Source: Granulosicoccus sp964449565 (GTDB taxonomy: Bacteria; Pseudomonadota; Gammaproteobacteria; Granulosicoccales; Granulosicoccaceae). Taken from it: a stretch of DNA of 64,000 bases. The stretch covers positions 10,557 through 74,556 of the forward strand of contig CAYUZB010000006.1 of assembly GCA_964449565.1 (NCBI GenBank), read 5' to 3'. Below are positions 34,432 through 43,567 of the stretch, piece after piece (position 1 is the first letter of the stretch; the number at the start of each line of letters is the position of its first letter). Both the position numbers and the translations under genes were made by a program. Below the pieces are notes generated by a model, which saw nothing but the letters and a program-made list of their open reading frames with translations, was not told the origin of the DNA and ran no database searches.

Positions 34432-36044
34432 AAGCCCACTCCAGCGGCATCACGCTCAGGCAGGTTTTCGCCACCCATCAACAAACCAACATCCTGAACC
34501 GAAACATCAGCGGTTCGATAAAATGGAGACAGGACACCGGCACACAAGGCGCCAAGTCGGTCGGTAATCATCATCAATTCATCAAGGTCCTGAGAGATCA
34601 CCAACACAGCAGAGCCATTTTGGGCAAGCGTCAGTAACGCTTTGTGTATCGCTGCTGCAGCACCGGCGTCTACGCCCCAGGTTGGCTGAGACACAATCAA
34701 CACCTTCGGGTTCTGCAAGATCTCCCGGCCCACAATGAATTTCTGCAGATTACCGCCCGACAGGCTCGACGCAATACTGGACGGACCATTGCACTGAACA
34801 TTGAACGTCTCGATAACTTCACGTGTAAAGGCACGACATCTTCCCTGCGACGTTAAACCCATCACACGCAAGCGCTTGACGTGATGCCCGGTCAGAAATA
34901 CGTTTTCCGTCAGCGACATACTCGGCACCGCTGCATGTCCAAGTCGTTCTTCGGGCACACAGCACAGACCGGCCTGACGACGAGCGCCTGCATCCAGAAG
35001 CCCGACATCCTGGCCATTGAGCATCACATCTTCAGCCTTGTTACTTGTTATTTCACCTGCTAGAACCTGCATCAGTTCGTCCTGACCATTGCCAGCAACA
35101 CCGGCTATACCCAGGATCTCCCCAGCGTGAATGGACAACGAGATAGAAGACAAGGATTGCTGATTATTTTCATTGGCTGGAAGTGATACACCGTTAGCCG
35201 AAAAAAGCACCTCGCCGATAGGCGCCGATGATTTTGTATCCAGTGTGGCTACCTCGTCACCCATCATCAACGCAGCAAGACTGCTAGCGGTTTCAACGGA
35301 TGGATCTGCTGTCGCAACTCTTTTTCCCGCGCGTAAAATAGTCGCGTCATGACATAGCTTGCGTATCTCTTCTAGCTTGTGACTGATATAGAGAATCGAC
35401 ATGCCTTCATTGGCTAGTCGTTCAAGGGTGGTAAACAGCACCTCGACCTCTTGCGGGGTCAACACCGATGTCGGTTCATCCATGATCAGTAGTCGCGGCT
35501 CCTGCAACAGACAACGAACGATTTCAATTCGTTGCCGTTCACCGACTGACAAGGTATACACGGAGCGATCAGGATCAAGCGGCAAGCCATAGTGCGCAGA
35601 CACATCCTGGATTCGCTGCTTTAAATGGCTATTGGCATCAATATCCATTCCCAGTGCAATATTTTCCAAAACGGTCAATGAATCGAACAAGGAGAAATGC
35701 TGAAACACCATCGCGATACCCAGCTCACGCGCCTTGCTCGGACTGTCTACCTGAACGGGCTGTCCGTCCCAGAGAACTTGCCCGGTGTCAGCCTGAAGCA
35801 GTCCGTAGAGAATCTTGACAAGGGTGCTTTTTCCCGCACCGTTTTCGCCCAACAATGCATGCACTCGACCGGTGACGAGATCAAGATCAATTTGATCGTT
35901 AGCAATACAACCGGGAAATGCCTTGGTGATTTGCCGCATCGATACCAACGGTGCTGGTACCTGCCCAGACATACGCGCCGCAAGCTCATTCGAATCATGG
36001 TCGGATCCTGACTGACCAGGACTTTGCGGTTCGGTGACAGACAT
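34428..36044 (-). CDS. ABC transporter ATP-binding protein, two nucleotide-binding domains (NupO-like)
   Basis: Energises the nucleoside importer. The first ATPase domain has Walker A GENGAGKST, signature LSVGERQRIEI and Walker B LLIMDEPTSVLT. The second has a degenerate P-loop (GVAGNGQDEL) and signature LSGGNLQK with VLIVSQPTWGVD, as in sugar/nucleoside importers (RbsA-type layout). The start is uncertain: ATGs at 36092, 36044 and further in are possible and none has a strong ribosome-binding site. I chose 36044 because it leaves room for divergent promoters; the region before PLVSMRQITKAF is a variable Ser/Gln-rich leader. Confidence 0.88.
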   Translation of the reverse strand: MSVTEPQSPGQSGSDHDSNELAARMSGQVPAPLVSMRQITKAFPGCIANDQIDLDLVTGRVHALLGENGAGKSTLVKILYGLLQADTGQVLWDGQPVQVDSPSKARELGIAMVFQHFSLFDSLTVLENIALGMDIDANSHLKQRIQDVSAHYGLPLDPDRSVYTLSVGERQRIEIVRCLLQEPRLLIMDEPTSVLTPQEVEVLFTTLERLANEGMSILYISHKLEEIRKLCHDATILRAGKRVATADPSVETASSLAALMMGDEVATLDTKSSAPIGEVLFSANGVSLPANENNQQSLSSISLSIHAGEILGIAGVAGNGQDELMQVLAGEITSNKAEDVMLNGQDVGLLDAGARRQAGLCCVPEERLGHAAVPSMSLTENVFLTGHHVKRLRVMGLTSQGRCRAFTREVIETFNVQCNGPSSIASSLSGGNLQKFIVGREILQNPKVLIVSQPTWGVDAGAAAAIHKALLTLAQNGSAVLVISQDLDELMMITDRLGALCAGVLSPFYRTADVSVQDVGLLMGGENLPERDAAGVGL

Positions 36045-36136
36045 CAGTTTTCGCCGTTTACTTGATTCAAAGTGTAACCCGAACTGTTGCATAAAGACTA
36101 TGCTTTGTCAGTCGATTGTTTGTCGCTAAAATTTTC

Positions 36137-37441
36137 ATGAATGCAAATGCCATCGCTATTACAGGAAATTTCTTGCACTGTGTAGATGACCCACATACCG
36201 GCGGTCAAGAGGCTGTTGAGTATATCGACGACGGCATGATGTTAATAGAAGACGGACATATCAGTGCACTTGGTCCGGTTGCGTCGATTGAGGTTCCTTC
36301 TGGTACCCAACAACTGAATTATCAAGGTAAGCTGATCGTTCCCGGCTTTATTGACACTCATGTACATTTTCCACAAGTTGATGTCATTGCTTCTTACGGT
36401 ACACAGTTACTCGACTGGCTCGAGCGCTATACCTTCCCGGCCGAATCGCGATTTGCAGACCTAACCGTTGCTCGTGATACTGCAACATTCTTTCTCGACC
36501 AGTTACTTGCCAATGGCACGACAACCGCCCTGGTTTTCGGCACAGTACACAAAGCCTCGGTAGATGCATTTTTCGAGGCCGCTGCCAAACGATCCTTGCG
36601 CATGATTTGCGGCAAGGTACTGATGGATCGAAACGCCCCACCTGAACTCTGCGACACACCAGAGACGGCTTACAGAGACTCGTCCGACTTGATTCGCCAA
36701 TGGCATTGCAAGTCACGTTTAGGCTATGCAGTCACCCCACGATTTGCACCAACGAGTACAGAAGCACAGTTGGCAGTAGCCGGTCAGCTGCTGGACGAAA
36801 ATCCCGGCGTGCATCTTCACACTCATCTATCCGAAAACCACGACGAGTGTGCCTGGGTCGGAGAACTGTTCCCTGATTGTGCTGACTATCTTGGTGTTTA
36901 TGAAAAGTTTTCACTGGTTAGAAAACGATCCGTGTTTGCTCATTCGCTTCATCTATCTGATCGAGAATGGCGGGCCCTTGCTCATGCTGACGCAAGCATC
37001 GCTCACTGCCCGACATCCAACTTGTTTATTGGCAGTGGTTTGTTCAAACTCAAGAAAGCCGATGAACACAAAGTACGCGTAGGGCTGGGCACCGACATTG
37101 GCGGCGGTGACAGCTTTTCAATTCTGCGGACAATTAATGAAGCATACAAAGTACAACAGCTTCAACAGGTGTCCTTGTCACCCGAACGCGCTCTATATCT
37201 GGCCACACTCGGCGGTGCTCGTTCGCTGGATCTCGATGGCGTTATCGGCAACTTTAGCAAAGGCAAAGAAGCAGACATGGTAGTACTGGACGATTCAGCA
37301 ACAACTCTGACCGCACGTCGCTCAAGCACCATGACAGACTGGCGCGAAAAACTATTCATGTTAATGATGTTAGGTGACGAACGTTCCATATTCGACACAC
37401 TGATACTAGGTCAGCCGACAAAACGACTTGTCACCCAATGA
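36137..37441 (+). CDS. guaD: Guanine deaminase
   Basis: Zinc amidohydrolase converting guanine to xanthine and ammonia. The protein (434 residues from the ATG at 36137) has the metal motif DTHVHFPQ, then TALVFGTVHKASV, HLHTHLSENHDEC, FAHSLHLSDRE and GLGTDIGGGDSFS with the conserved Asp, all diagnostic of GuaD. A TTG at 36116 would add seven residues. It is transcribed away from the nucleoside importer, so imported guanosine or deoxyguanosine could feed it after phosphorolysis. Its stop codon is three bases from that of the convergent flavoprotein gene. Confidence 0.93.
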   Translation: MNANAIAITGNFLHCVDDPHTGGQEAVEYIDDGMMLIEDGHISALGPVASIEVPSGTQQLNYQGKLIVPGFIDTHVHFPQVDVIASYGTQLLDWLERYTFPAESRFADLTVARDTATFFLDQLLANGTTTALVFGTVHKASVDAFFEAAAKRSLRMICGKVLMDRNAPPELCDTPETAYRDSSDLIRQWHCKSRLGYAVTPRFAPTSTEAQLAVAGQLLDENPGVHLHTHLSENHDECAWVGELFPDCADYLGVYEKFSLVRKRSVFAHSLHLSDREWRALAHADASIAHCPTSNLFIGSGLFKLKKADEHKVRVGLGTDIGGGDSFSILRTINEAYKVQQLQQVSLSPERALYLATLGGARSLDLDGVIGNFSKGKEADMVVLDDSATTLTARRSSTMTDWREKLFMLMMLGDERSIFDTLILGQPTKRLVTQ

Positions 37442-37444
37442 CAG

Positions 37445-38473
37445 TTACTCAACACCCAACCTTTCATGCATCAACGGGCTGGTTGTGGTGTATTGCACAT
37501 TCAGCTTTTTATCTGGCTCGAATGCCTGTTTAATGGCAAAGGCTGCTAACGCCGCTTCATGAAAACCGCTTAGTATCAGCTTTTTCTTACCTTTGTAGGT
37601 ATTGATATCGCCTATTGCGTAAACACCTGGCACAGACGTCTCGAACGTTGACATATCGACAGTCAACAATTTTTTCTCGAGCGCCATACCCCAGTTTTCT
37701 ATCGGCCCCAACTTGGGCGACAAACCGAAAAACACCAGTAGATCATCTACCGGCATCTTGACTTCAGACTTTTCTTCATCACGCGCCTGGAATATCAGTT
37801 CACTAAGCTTTCCCTCTTTTTCAGTAAACGACTTCAAAGTAGCTAACATCACTTTTGCCTTGCCAGCATCGGCCAATGCATTTAACTTTGCGACCGAGGC
37901 TTCAGCCGCTCGGAAACGCTCGGTACGATTGACCACCGTAATACTTTTAGCAGTGTCAACCAAAGTCAGTGCCCAATCGAGCGCTGAATCGCCGCCACCG
38001 AGTATCACGATATCCTTGTTGGCATGCGCCTTGGGATCTCTGACCCGATAAAAGAGTTGCGAATTTTCGAACTTGTCGATTCCTTCGACACGCACTCTTA
38101 CGGGAGTAAATGAACCTGCTCCAGATGCGACAATCACTGCTCGACACTCGAACTCCTGACCCGCCGACGTCTTCAGGTAAAAGTCATTGTCACCGCGCTT
38201 GTCGAGAACCTCGACTGTCTGATCCAGATGGGTACCTGCCTTGAAGGGTGCTATTTGCTTTAACAGTTGATCGGTCAGTTGCTGACCGGTGCATTCCGGC
38301 ACGGCGGGTATATCGAAGATAGGTTTGTCGGGATAGAGCTCGGCACACTGCCCGCCCACATGCGGTAGCGCATCAACAATTTCGCATTTGAGACCTTGCA
38401 AGCCTAATTCGAATACCTGAAACAGACCACACGGGCCTGCTCCAACAATGACAACGTCAGTCTTGATGATCAT
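37445..38473 (-). CDS. Ferredoxin--NADP(+) reductase, thioredoxin reductase-like type
   Basis: A cytosolic FAD enzyme of 342 residues passing electrons between NADPH and ferredoxin or flavodoxin. The FAD-binding fold starts at VVIVGAGPCGLFQVFELG, with ECRAVIVASGAG, the NADPH-binding fold at IVILGGGDSALDWAL and VPGVYAIGDINTY at the C-terminal FAD contact. There is no CxxC pair, which excludes thioredoxin reductase and matches the YumC/Fnr2 group. A GAAAG ribosome-binding site lies before the ATG. Confidence 0.88.
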   Translation of the reverse strand: MIIKTDVVIVGAGPCGLFQVFELGLQGLKCEIVDALPHVGGQCAELYPDKPIFDIPAVPECTGQQLTDQLLKQIAPFKAGTHLDQTVEVLDKRGDNDFYLKTSAGQEFECRAVIVASGAGSFTPVRVRVEGIDKFENSQLFYRVRDPKAHANKDIVILGGGDSALDWALTLVDTAKSITVVNRTERFRAAEASVAKLNALADAGKAKVMLATLKSFTEKEGKLSELIFQARDEEKSEVKMPVDDLLVFFGLSPKLGPIENWGMALEKKLLTVDMSTFETSVPGVYAIGDINTYKGKKKLILSGFHEAALAAFAIKQAFEPDKKLNVQYTTTSPLMHERLGVE

Positions 38474-38526
38474 ATTCTTTCTATGGTCTTTTTTTCGATA
38501 CCGGAAATCTGTATGCGAACGTTAAC

Positions 38527-39153
38527 CTACTTGAGGAAATACCGATACCCCAAACCGAAAGTGAATTGATCAACAACATCAGCGCCAAAATAGGCCTCGC
38601 CAGCACCCAACGGCAGATATAAGCCACCGCCAAACCCAAATTCCAGATCACTCTCACCCGGATCCTCACTCAGATGGTGAAGACCGAAATTGCCATACCA
38701 GGAAAGACCGTTGTTTAAAATAGGGGTCGGGTTACTGATCAAGGCTTCAAAAGCAATGACAGTCACATCCAGGTCAACGTTACTGACTTCATAATTGCCA
38801 GTGTGAAAGCTGACCTTGCCGGCTATATCCAGGCTGCGTGCAATGCGCTGATTCGACAGGAAGTAAAAAAGCCCGGCTCCAATCGGATTGGCATCGCCAA
38901 TACCAAACTCGCTAATCCCGACAGTGCCGAATAACACCGTATGATCCGACAGGCGATAGTTCACCCGAGCGGCAATGTTCTGGTAGTCCTGACTACCGAG
39001 GTCTCCAGTTACAAACCCGAATTCGACAGTAAAGTCTGGATAGACCCCGGGGTTTGCCGAACGGGCATTAGGCAGGCCAAGGTATTCCGCCTGCACATGC
39101 CCTGAGACAAACATCATAGAGACTAGTAAAAGCCACGCTTTGCACAAATTCAT
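38527..39153 (-). CDS. Outer-membrane beta-barrel protein, tandem paralogue 1
   Basis: I do not recognise a named family. The 208-residue protein has a Sec signal (AWLLLVSMMFVSGHVQA) and a barrel-like pattern of amphipathic strands ending in FTFGLGYRYFLK. It shares its layout and many short motifs with the next gene: AEYLGLPNARSA / AELFGLANGRSA after the signal, LFGTVGISEFG / FFGNLGLSEVG, SWYGNFGLHHLSE / GWYGNIGLHRFS and GFGGGLYLP / GIGGGVTFP. They are therefore a tandem duplication. A GGGAG ribosome-binding site precedes the ATG. Confidence 0.72.
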   Translation of the reverse strand: MNLCKAWLLLVSMMFVSGHVQAEYLGLPNARSANPGVYPDFTVEFGFVTGDLGSQDYQNIAARVNYRLSDHTVLFGTVGISEFGIGDANPIGAGLFYFLSNQRIARSLDIAGKVSFHTGNYEVSNVDLDVTVIAFEALISNPTPILNNGLSWYGNFGLHHLSEDPGESDLEFGFGGGLYLPLGAGEAYFGADVVDQFTFGLGYRYFLK

Positions 39154-39203
39154 ATGCCGCTCCCAGTGAATTCAACGAGTCGAATTCGACATCACGTGAT
39201 GCC

Positions 39204-39809
39204 TTATTGCAAATAATAACGATAACCACCACCGAATATAAGATCTTCGATCAAGTCGATGCCCGCAAAGAACTCGCCATTCGAGGCAGGAAAAGTCACA
39301 CCACCGCCAATACCGATTTCGGTCTCGCTGTCGCCACCACCTGAAAATCTGTGCAGGCCGATATTACCGTACCAGCCGATGTTGCCATTGACACCGAATC
39401 CCTGACGCCCACTGACCAAGCCTTCAATTGATATGCCGGTGACGTCATCATTATCGCCATCTGCGCGGTTGATAACGCCTTTCACAGCGACATCCTGATT
39501 ACTCAACAGGCCGTGCAATTGATAAAACGCGCCAATACCAAAAGACAAGCCATCTTCACTTCCTACTTCTGATAAACCAAGGTTTCCGAAAAACATGAGC
39601 TGAGGACGAGTTTTGTGGTTGTAGCGAAGACCAAAATGGGTGTAGTCCGCATCAAAAAAATCACCCAAGGCCACACCGCCTTCTATCGACCGCTCGGGAG
39701 CATTGGTAATATCCGCACTGCGCCCATTAGCCAAGCCAAATAACTCAGCGTGAACCGGCAGGGTCACAAACATACCGATGCACAACAACAAAAAAGCAAA
39801 TTTACGCAT
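39204..39809 (-). CDS. Outer-membrane beta-barrel protein, tandem paralogue 2
   Basis: A 201-residue exported barrel protein with signal peptide FAFLLLCIGMFVTLPVHA and a C terminus GGGYRYYLQ, paralogous to the gene 50 bases downstream. Predicted to sit in the outer membrane as an eight-strand barrel. AAGGA ribosome-binding site. Function unknown; the pair stands between a flavoprotein gene and prfC, which gives no hint. Confidence 0.72.
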   Translation of the reverse strand: MRKFAFLLLCIGMFVTLPVHAELFGLANGRSADITNAPERSIEGGVALGDFFDADYTHFGLRYNHKTRPQLMFFGNLGLSEVGSEDGLSFGIGAFYQLHGLLSNQDVAVKGVINRADGDNDDVTGISIEGLVSGRQGFGVNGNIGWYGNIGLHRFSGGGDSETEIGIGGGVTFPASNGEFFAGIDLIEDLIFGGGYRYYLQ

Positions 39810-39949
39810 TACATTTCCTTATTTAGTTGATGATAGGGCGCTAAAAAGAATCGATACACTAACGCAAGTTTTGTAAAAAAGGTTAACGTTGGCTAGATAA
39901 TCTGGCGTATACGCAGCTGCTTCAATATCGCCAGAACATTGGCTCACAG

Positions 39950-41536
39950 CTAGTTGAAGACTTGCTCTCGAGTAGCCAGAAATTCAACATCAGGCCAACG
40001 CTCCTGAGACATCTGTAGATTAATTCTGGTCGGTGCCAGATACACCAGCTCTTCTGCATGGTCATACGACAGATTTGTATCAAGCTTGCGTTTGAAGTCG
40101 CTCAACATATTGTCATCCTGGCAACGAATCCAACGCGCTTGCTGCACGCCGACTGCCTCGAATTGACATTCGACTTTGTACTCATCCCGTAGACGTTGTG
40201 CAACAACCTCGAACTGTAGAACCCCTACGGCACCCAGTACAAGATCGTTACTGATGATGGGTTTGAAAAGCTGAGTGGCCCCCTCCTCACAAAGCTGAGT
40301 AAGGCCTTTTTGCAAAGCTTTCATTTTAAGCGGATCCTTGAGAACCGCTCGTCTGAACAATTCCGGTGCAAAGTTTGGAATACCCGTAAAGGCGAGCTCT
40401 TCGCCAACGGTGAAGGTATCGCCTATGCGAATGGTACCGTGGTTGTGCAAGCCGATGATGTCACCACTGAAGGCCTCATCCACATGCCCACGATCCGACG
40501 CCATGAAAGTCAGGGCATCATTGAAGCGAACTTCCTTGCCAAGCCGAACATGATGCGCTTTCATGCCTTTAGTGTATTGACCCGAACAAATGCGCACAAA
40601 CGCCACACGATCACGATGCTGTGGATCCATATTTGCCTGAATCTTGAAGGCAAATCCGGTGAACTTGGCTTCAGTGGGCTGCACTTCACGCGTCACTGTC
40701 GAGCGTGCTTGTGGTTCGGGTGCGTACTTGACAAAATCATCCAGCAGTTCGGCAACACCAAAGTTATTGATCGCCGAGCCGAAGTACACCGGTGTCAGCT
40801 CCCCGTGAAGGTAGGCTTCTCTGTCGAACGCATGACATGCCCCTTCGACAAGTTCAAGCTCTTCACGCAGTTCCGTTGCCATATCACCGAGAATCTCGTC
40901 GAGCTTCGGGTTGTCGATCCCCTGCACCACCTCACCTTCTTGCACCTTGCCACCATGCGTGGGCGAGTAGAAATGTACAGCGCCAGTATGCAAGTGGTAA
41001 ACACCTTTGAATCGCTTACCCATGCCAATTGGCCAGGTAACCGGTGCACAGCGTATGTCGAGCATGCGCTCGACTTCGTCCATCAGTTCGATCGGATCCC
41101 GCCCCTCTCGATCAAGCTTGTTGATGAAGGTCATGACCGGTGTGGCTCGCAGCCGACAGACATCCATCAATTTTTCCGTACGCGTCTCGACACCCTTGGC
41201 AACATCGATAACCATCAGAGCAGAATCCACAGCGGTCAACGTACGATAGGTGTCTTCGGAGAAGTCTTCGTGCCCCGGCGTGTCCAGCAGATTTACGATT
41301 TTCTCTTCATAGGGGAACTGCATGACCGATGAGGTGACTGAAATGCCACGCTCCTGCTCCATCGCCATCCAGTCCGAGGTTGCATGACGGGCGGCCTTGC
41401 GTCCCTTGACGGTACCCGCTAGCTGAATCGCACCACCAAATAACAGGAGTTTTTCAGTCAGCGTAGTCTTGCCGGCATCGGGGTGCGAAATGATGGCGAA
41501 TGTGCGCCGACGCGCTATTTCGTCCGAGAGATCCAT
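39950..41536 (-). CDS. prfC: Peptide chain release factor 3
   Basis: Translational GTPase that removes RF1/RF2 from the ribosome after termination. The 528 residues equal the family length. GTPase motifs: SHPDAGKTTLTEKLL (G1), ERGISVTSS (G2), LLDTPGHEDFSEDTYR (G3) and FINKLDREGRDP (G4), followed by RF3-specific domains (QPTEAKFTGFAFKIQANMDP). It follows rimI on the same strand with a 76-base gap; the same neighbourhood occurs in E. coli (holD-rimI-yjjG-prfC). Confidence 0.96.
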   Translation of the reverse strand: MDLSDEIARRRTFAIISHPDAGKTTLTEKLLLFGGAIQLAGTVKGRKAARHATSDWMAMEQERGISVTSSVMQFPYEEKIVNLLDTPGHEDFSEDTYRTLTAVDSALMVIDVAKGVETRTEKLMDVCRLRATPVMTFINKLDREGRDPIELMDEVERMLDIRCAPVTWPIGMGKRFKGVYHLHTGAVHFYSPTHGGKVQEGEVVQGIDNPKLDEILGDMATELREELELVEGACHAFDREAYLHGELTPVYFGSAINNFGVAELLDDFVKYAPEPQARSTVTREVQPTEAKFTGFAFKIQANMDPQHRDRVAFVRICSGQYTKGMKAHHVRLGKEVRFNDALTFMASDRGHVDEAFSGDIIGLHNHGTIRIGDTFTVGEELAFTGIPNFAPELFRRAVLKDPLKMKALQKGLTQLCEEGATQLFKPIISNDLVLGAVGVLQFEVVAQRLRDEYKVECQFEAVGVQQARWIRCQDDNMLSDFKRKLDTNLSYDHAEELVYLAPTRINLQMSQERWPDVEFLATREQVFN

Positions 41537-41612
41537 GGGAAATTAAGATGGGTAACTTACTTGGAGGCACCCAGTATAACCGTTTACCCGCGCGGCTCCT
41601 GCGAAACAGCGG

Positions 41613-42104
41613 CTAATCCGAGTTAAGACTCCGCGCCATCACGACTGCATCCTCACGCCCCGCCACCGAATCATAGTAGTCGCGTCGGAGGCCTATTTCA
41701 TTGAATCCATTCTGCTCATACAAAGATATTGCACGAGGATTCGATGGCCGCACTTCAAGAAAGACGATATCGGCCGGCGCCTGCCGAGCCAGGTTCAGGA
41801 GATGATCAAGCAGATGGCGTGCATGGCCCTGTCGTTGTGCGGACTTATCAATGCAAAGGTTCAGAATATGTGCCTCGTTCGCAGCGCTCTGCAGTATGCC
41901 GTAGCCGATCAGTTGATCTCCGAAGTACATCACCTGACACGCATAACCCGCCTTGATGCAATCGCGAAAAATTCCGGCACTCCACGGGAATTCATAATTT
42001 CGTTGTTCCATCTCACTGACCAGCGCAACATCCCCACCACGCATTTGCAGGAAACTGCGACGTGCATTGCCCGCGTGAGGCGGATTTACAACACGGGAAG
42101 ACAT
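41613..42104 (-). CDS. rimI: Ribosomal protein S18-alanine N-acetyltransferase
   Basis: A GNAT-fold acetyltransferase of 163 residues. Landmarks are NYEFPWSAGIFRDCIKAGY, the acetyl-CoA loop KSAQRQGHARHLLDHLL (the R/Q-x-x-G-x-A pattern), VFLEVRPSNPRAISLYEQNGF and RRDYYDSVAGREDAVVM at the C terminus, typical of RimI. It lies four bases after the holD-like gene on the same strand. An N-terminal extension of about 20 residues compared with E. coli RimI suggests that the Met at residue 21 is an alternative start. Confidence 0.9.
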   Translation of the reverse strand: MSSRVVNPPHAGNARRSFLQMRGGDVALVSEMEQRNYEFPWSAGIFRDCIKAGYACQVMYFGDQLIGYGILQSAANEAHILNLCIDKSAQRQGHARHLLDHLLNLARQAPADIVFLEVRPSNPRAISLYEQNGFNEIGLRRDYYDSVAGREDAVVMARSLNSD

Positions 42105-42108
42105 CAGA

Positions 42109-42765
42109 TCAAGGTCGAAGAACTTGTCGTACAGCCTTCAGAGCTTGCCAGGCCTGACGCTTTTTCAACGGTTGAGTCAGCAGAATATCCGGGTGTGGAA
42201 TACGCCACATGGGCAATGCGTTTCTCTCGGCAAACGCTAAGGAAAAGGCATGAGCAGACGCCGCCTCAACATCATCTATATCGTGACAGAGCACCAAGCC
42301 AGCCGTAACATGAGAGGACACCAGGCTCAGCACTGTCGCCTGACCAGACTCCACCTGCTTGGCCTCGGCAAGCACCGCGCATTGACACACCAACCCGCGA
42401 GTAACATCGATTGAACGCATCATTTGCTCGAACAATTGGGCAGCATCGCCCTCAAGAGGAGCTTTGATGTTCGAGTCGCTCGTCTCGACAACCACCAGCA
42501 AGGGTGCTTGTGCATGACCGATCGAGAAGCCGTTAGCAAGTGAGCATAAGGGTCTGGAGGCTATTGTCGCCACATCAGCCGCGGCATGAGCAATATCGAC
42601 TTCGTTCGCAGCGATAACGGCCAGGTCGATCGCTTGTCTCTCCGCCGAAACGGCTACTGCTTGCGGCGAACCTGTTACTACCGGAGCAGAACTAGCCTCT
42701 CGCTGTACCCAAGGCACGAAACCCATAGCCTTCAACAACTGCTGCTGGCGCTGGGTGTACGACAT
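42109..42765 (-). CDS. holD: DNA polymerase III psi subunit-like protein
   Basis: A 218-residue protein with little overall recognisable similarity. The call rests on three points. The N terminus (QQQLLKAMGFVPWVQRE) resembles the chi-binding peptide of E. coli HolD (LQQLGITQW). The middle and end (LLVVVETSDSNIKA, FEQMMRSIDVTRG, LPMWRIPHP, then KKRQAWQAL) follow the HolD fold order. The gene lies immediately before rimI, as holD does in E. coli. It is longer than E. coli HolD (137), with an Ala-rich insert at residues 25-90. It overlaps the pssA stop by one base. An alternative is an uncharacterised uracil-DNA glycosylase-fold protein. Confidence 0.55.
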   Translation of the reverse strand: MSYTQRQQQLLKAMGFVPWVQREASSAPVVTGSPQAVAVSAERQAIDLAVIAANEVDIAHAAADVATIASRPLCSLANGFSIGHAQAPLLVVVETSDSNIKAPLEGDAAQLFEQMMRSIDVTRGLVCQCAVLAEAKQVESGQATVLSLVSSHVTAGLVLCHDIDDVEAASAHAFSLAFAERNALPMWRIPHPDILLTQPLKKRQAWQALKAVRQVLRP

Positions 42766-43535
42766 CAGGAAGCGGAACCACGCGGTGGACGATTACGTTT
42801 TCGGAACCAGCGAAACAACCAATACCCAGGGCCCGAGATAGCATACAAGCTTGTTGCAATGAGGATCATTTTCGGCGGATCCACAGCCGTCACAACAAAC
42901 AAAGATAACAAACCGATCAACATCGCAAACGGTATACGACGGTTGGAACCAAGATCCTTGAAACTGTAGTAGGTGAACGTGCTGACCATGAGCAATCCAC
43001 CGAAAATCGTGATGATGGCCACCAGAACTACTACATCAGAACCTGAATAGCCAAGATCACCCATCACCCAGACAAAGCTAGCAACAACCGCGGCGGCGGC
43101 TGGACAGGCAAGTCCCTGAAAGAACCGTTTGTCAGCCGTACCTACTGCCACGTTGAAGCGGGCAAGTCGAAGTCCACAACAGGCTGTAAACACAAAGGCA
43201 ATGACCCAGCCCAGCTGGCCAAACTCGGCAGCAGTCAAACTCGACAAGGACCATGTGTACATCAGAAACGCAGGCGCCAGGCCAAAGGAGACCATATCAG
43301 CCATGCTGTCGTACTCGGCACCAAACTCCGTAGTTGTATTGGTCATTCGAGCGACACGACCATCAAAGCCATCGAGGATCATTGCCACCAATATGGAAAT
43401 TGCCGCCGCCTCGAAGTGACCATTGAAAGCTGCAATGACGCTATAGAAACCCGCAAACAGAGCACTGGTCGTAAACAGATTAGGCAAGAGGTAGATACCT
43501 CTCGAGCGTTGCTGTTTATCGCGTTGTATGTCCAA
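42765..43535 (-). CDS. pssA: CDP-diacylglycerol--serine O-phosphatidyltransferase
   Basis: Membrane enzyme making phosphatidylserine, the precursor of phosphatidylethanolamine. The 256-residue protein has about eight helices and an intact CDP-alcohol phosphotransferase motif (DGFDGRVAR, then eight residues, G, three residues, D, three residues, D), beginning at about residue 55. The start appears to be a TTG at 43535. It lies 32 bases after ilvC; the ilvI-ilvH-ilvC-pssA order is familiar from Pseudomonas and relatives and supports a shared transcript. Confidence 0.93.
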   Translation of the reverse strand: MDIQRDKQQRSRGIYLLPNLFTTSALFAGFYSVIAAFNGHFEAAAISILVAMILDGFDGRVARMTNTTTEFGAEYDSMADMVSFGLAPAFLMYTWSLSSLTAAEFGQLGWVIAFVFTACCGLRLARFNVAVGTADKRFFQGLACPAAAAVVASFVWVMGDLGYSGSDVVVLVAIITIFGGLLMVSTFTYYSFKDLGSNRRIPFAMLIGLLSLFVVTAVDPPKMILIATSLYAISGPGYWLFRWFRKRNRPPRGSAS

Positions 43536-43567
43536 TGTCTGCTGCGGATACCTGGTTGATGATTCGA

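Noticed and set aside
40310..41332. 340-residue open frame on the plus strand
   Set aside because: Lies entirely opposite prfC; composition is that of an antisense reading and it has no family motifs or ribosome-binding site.
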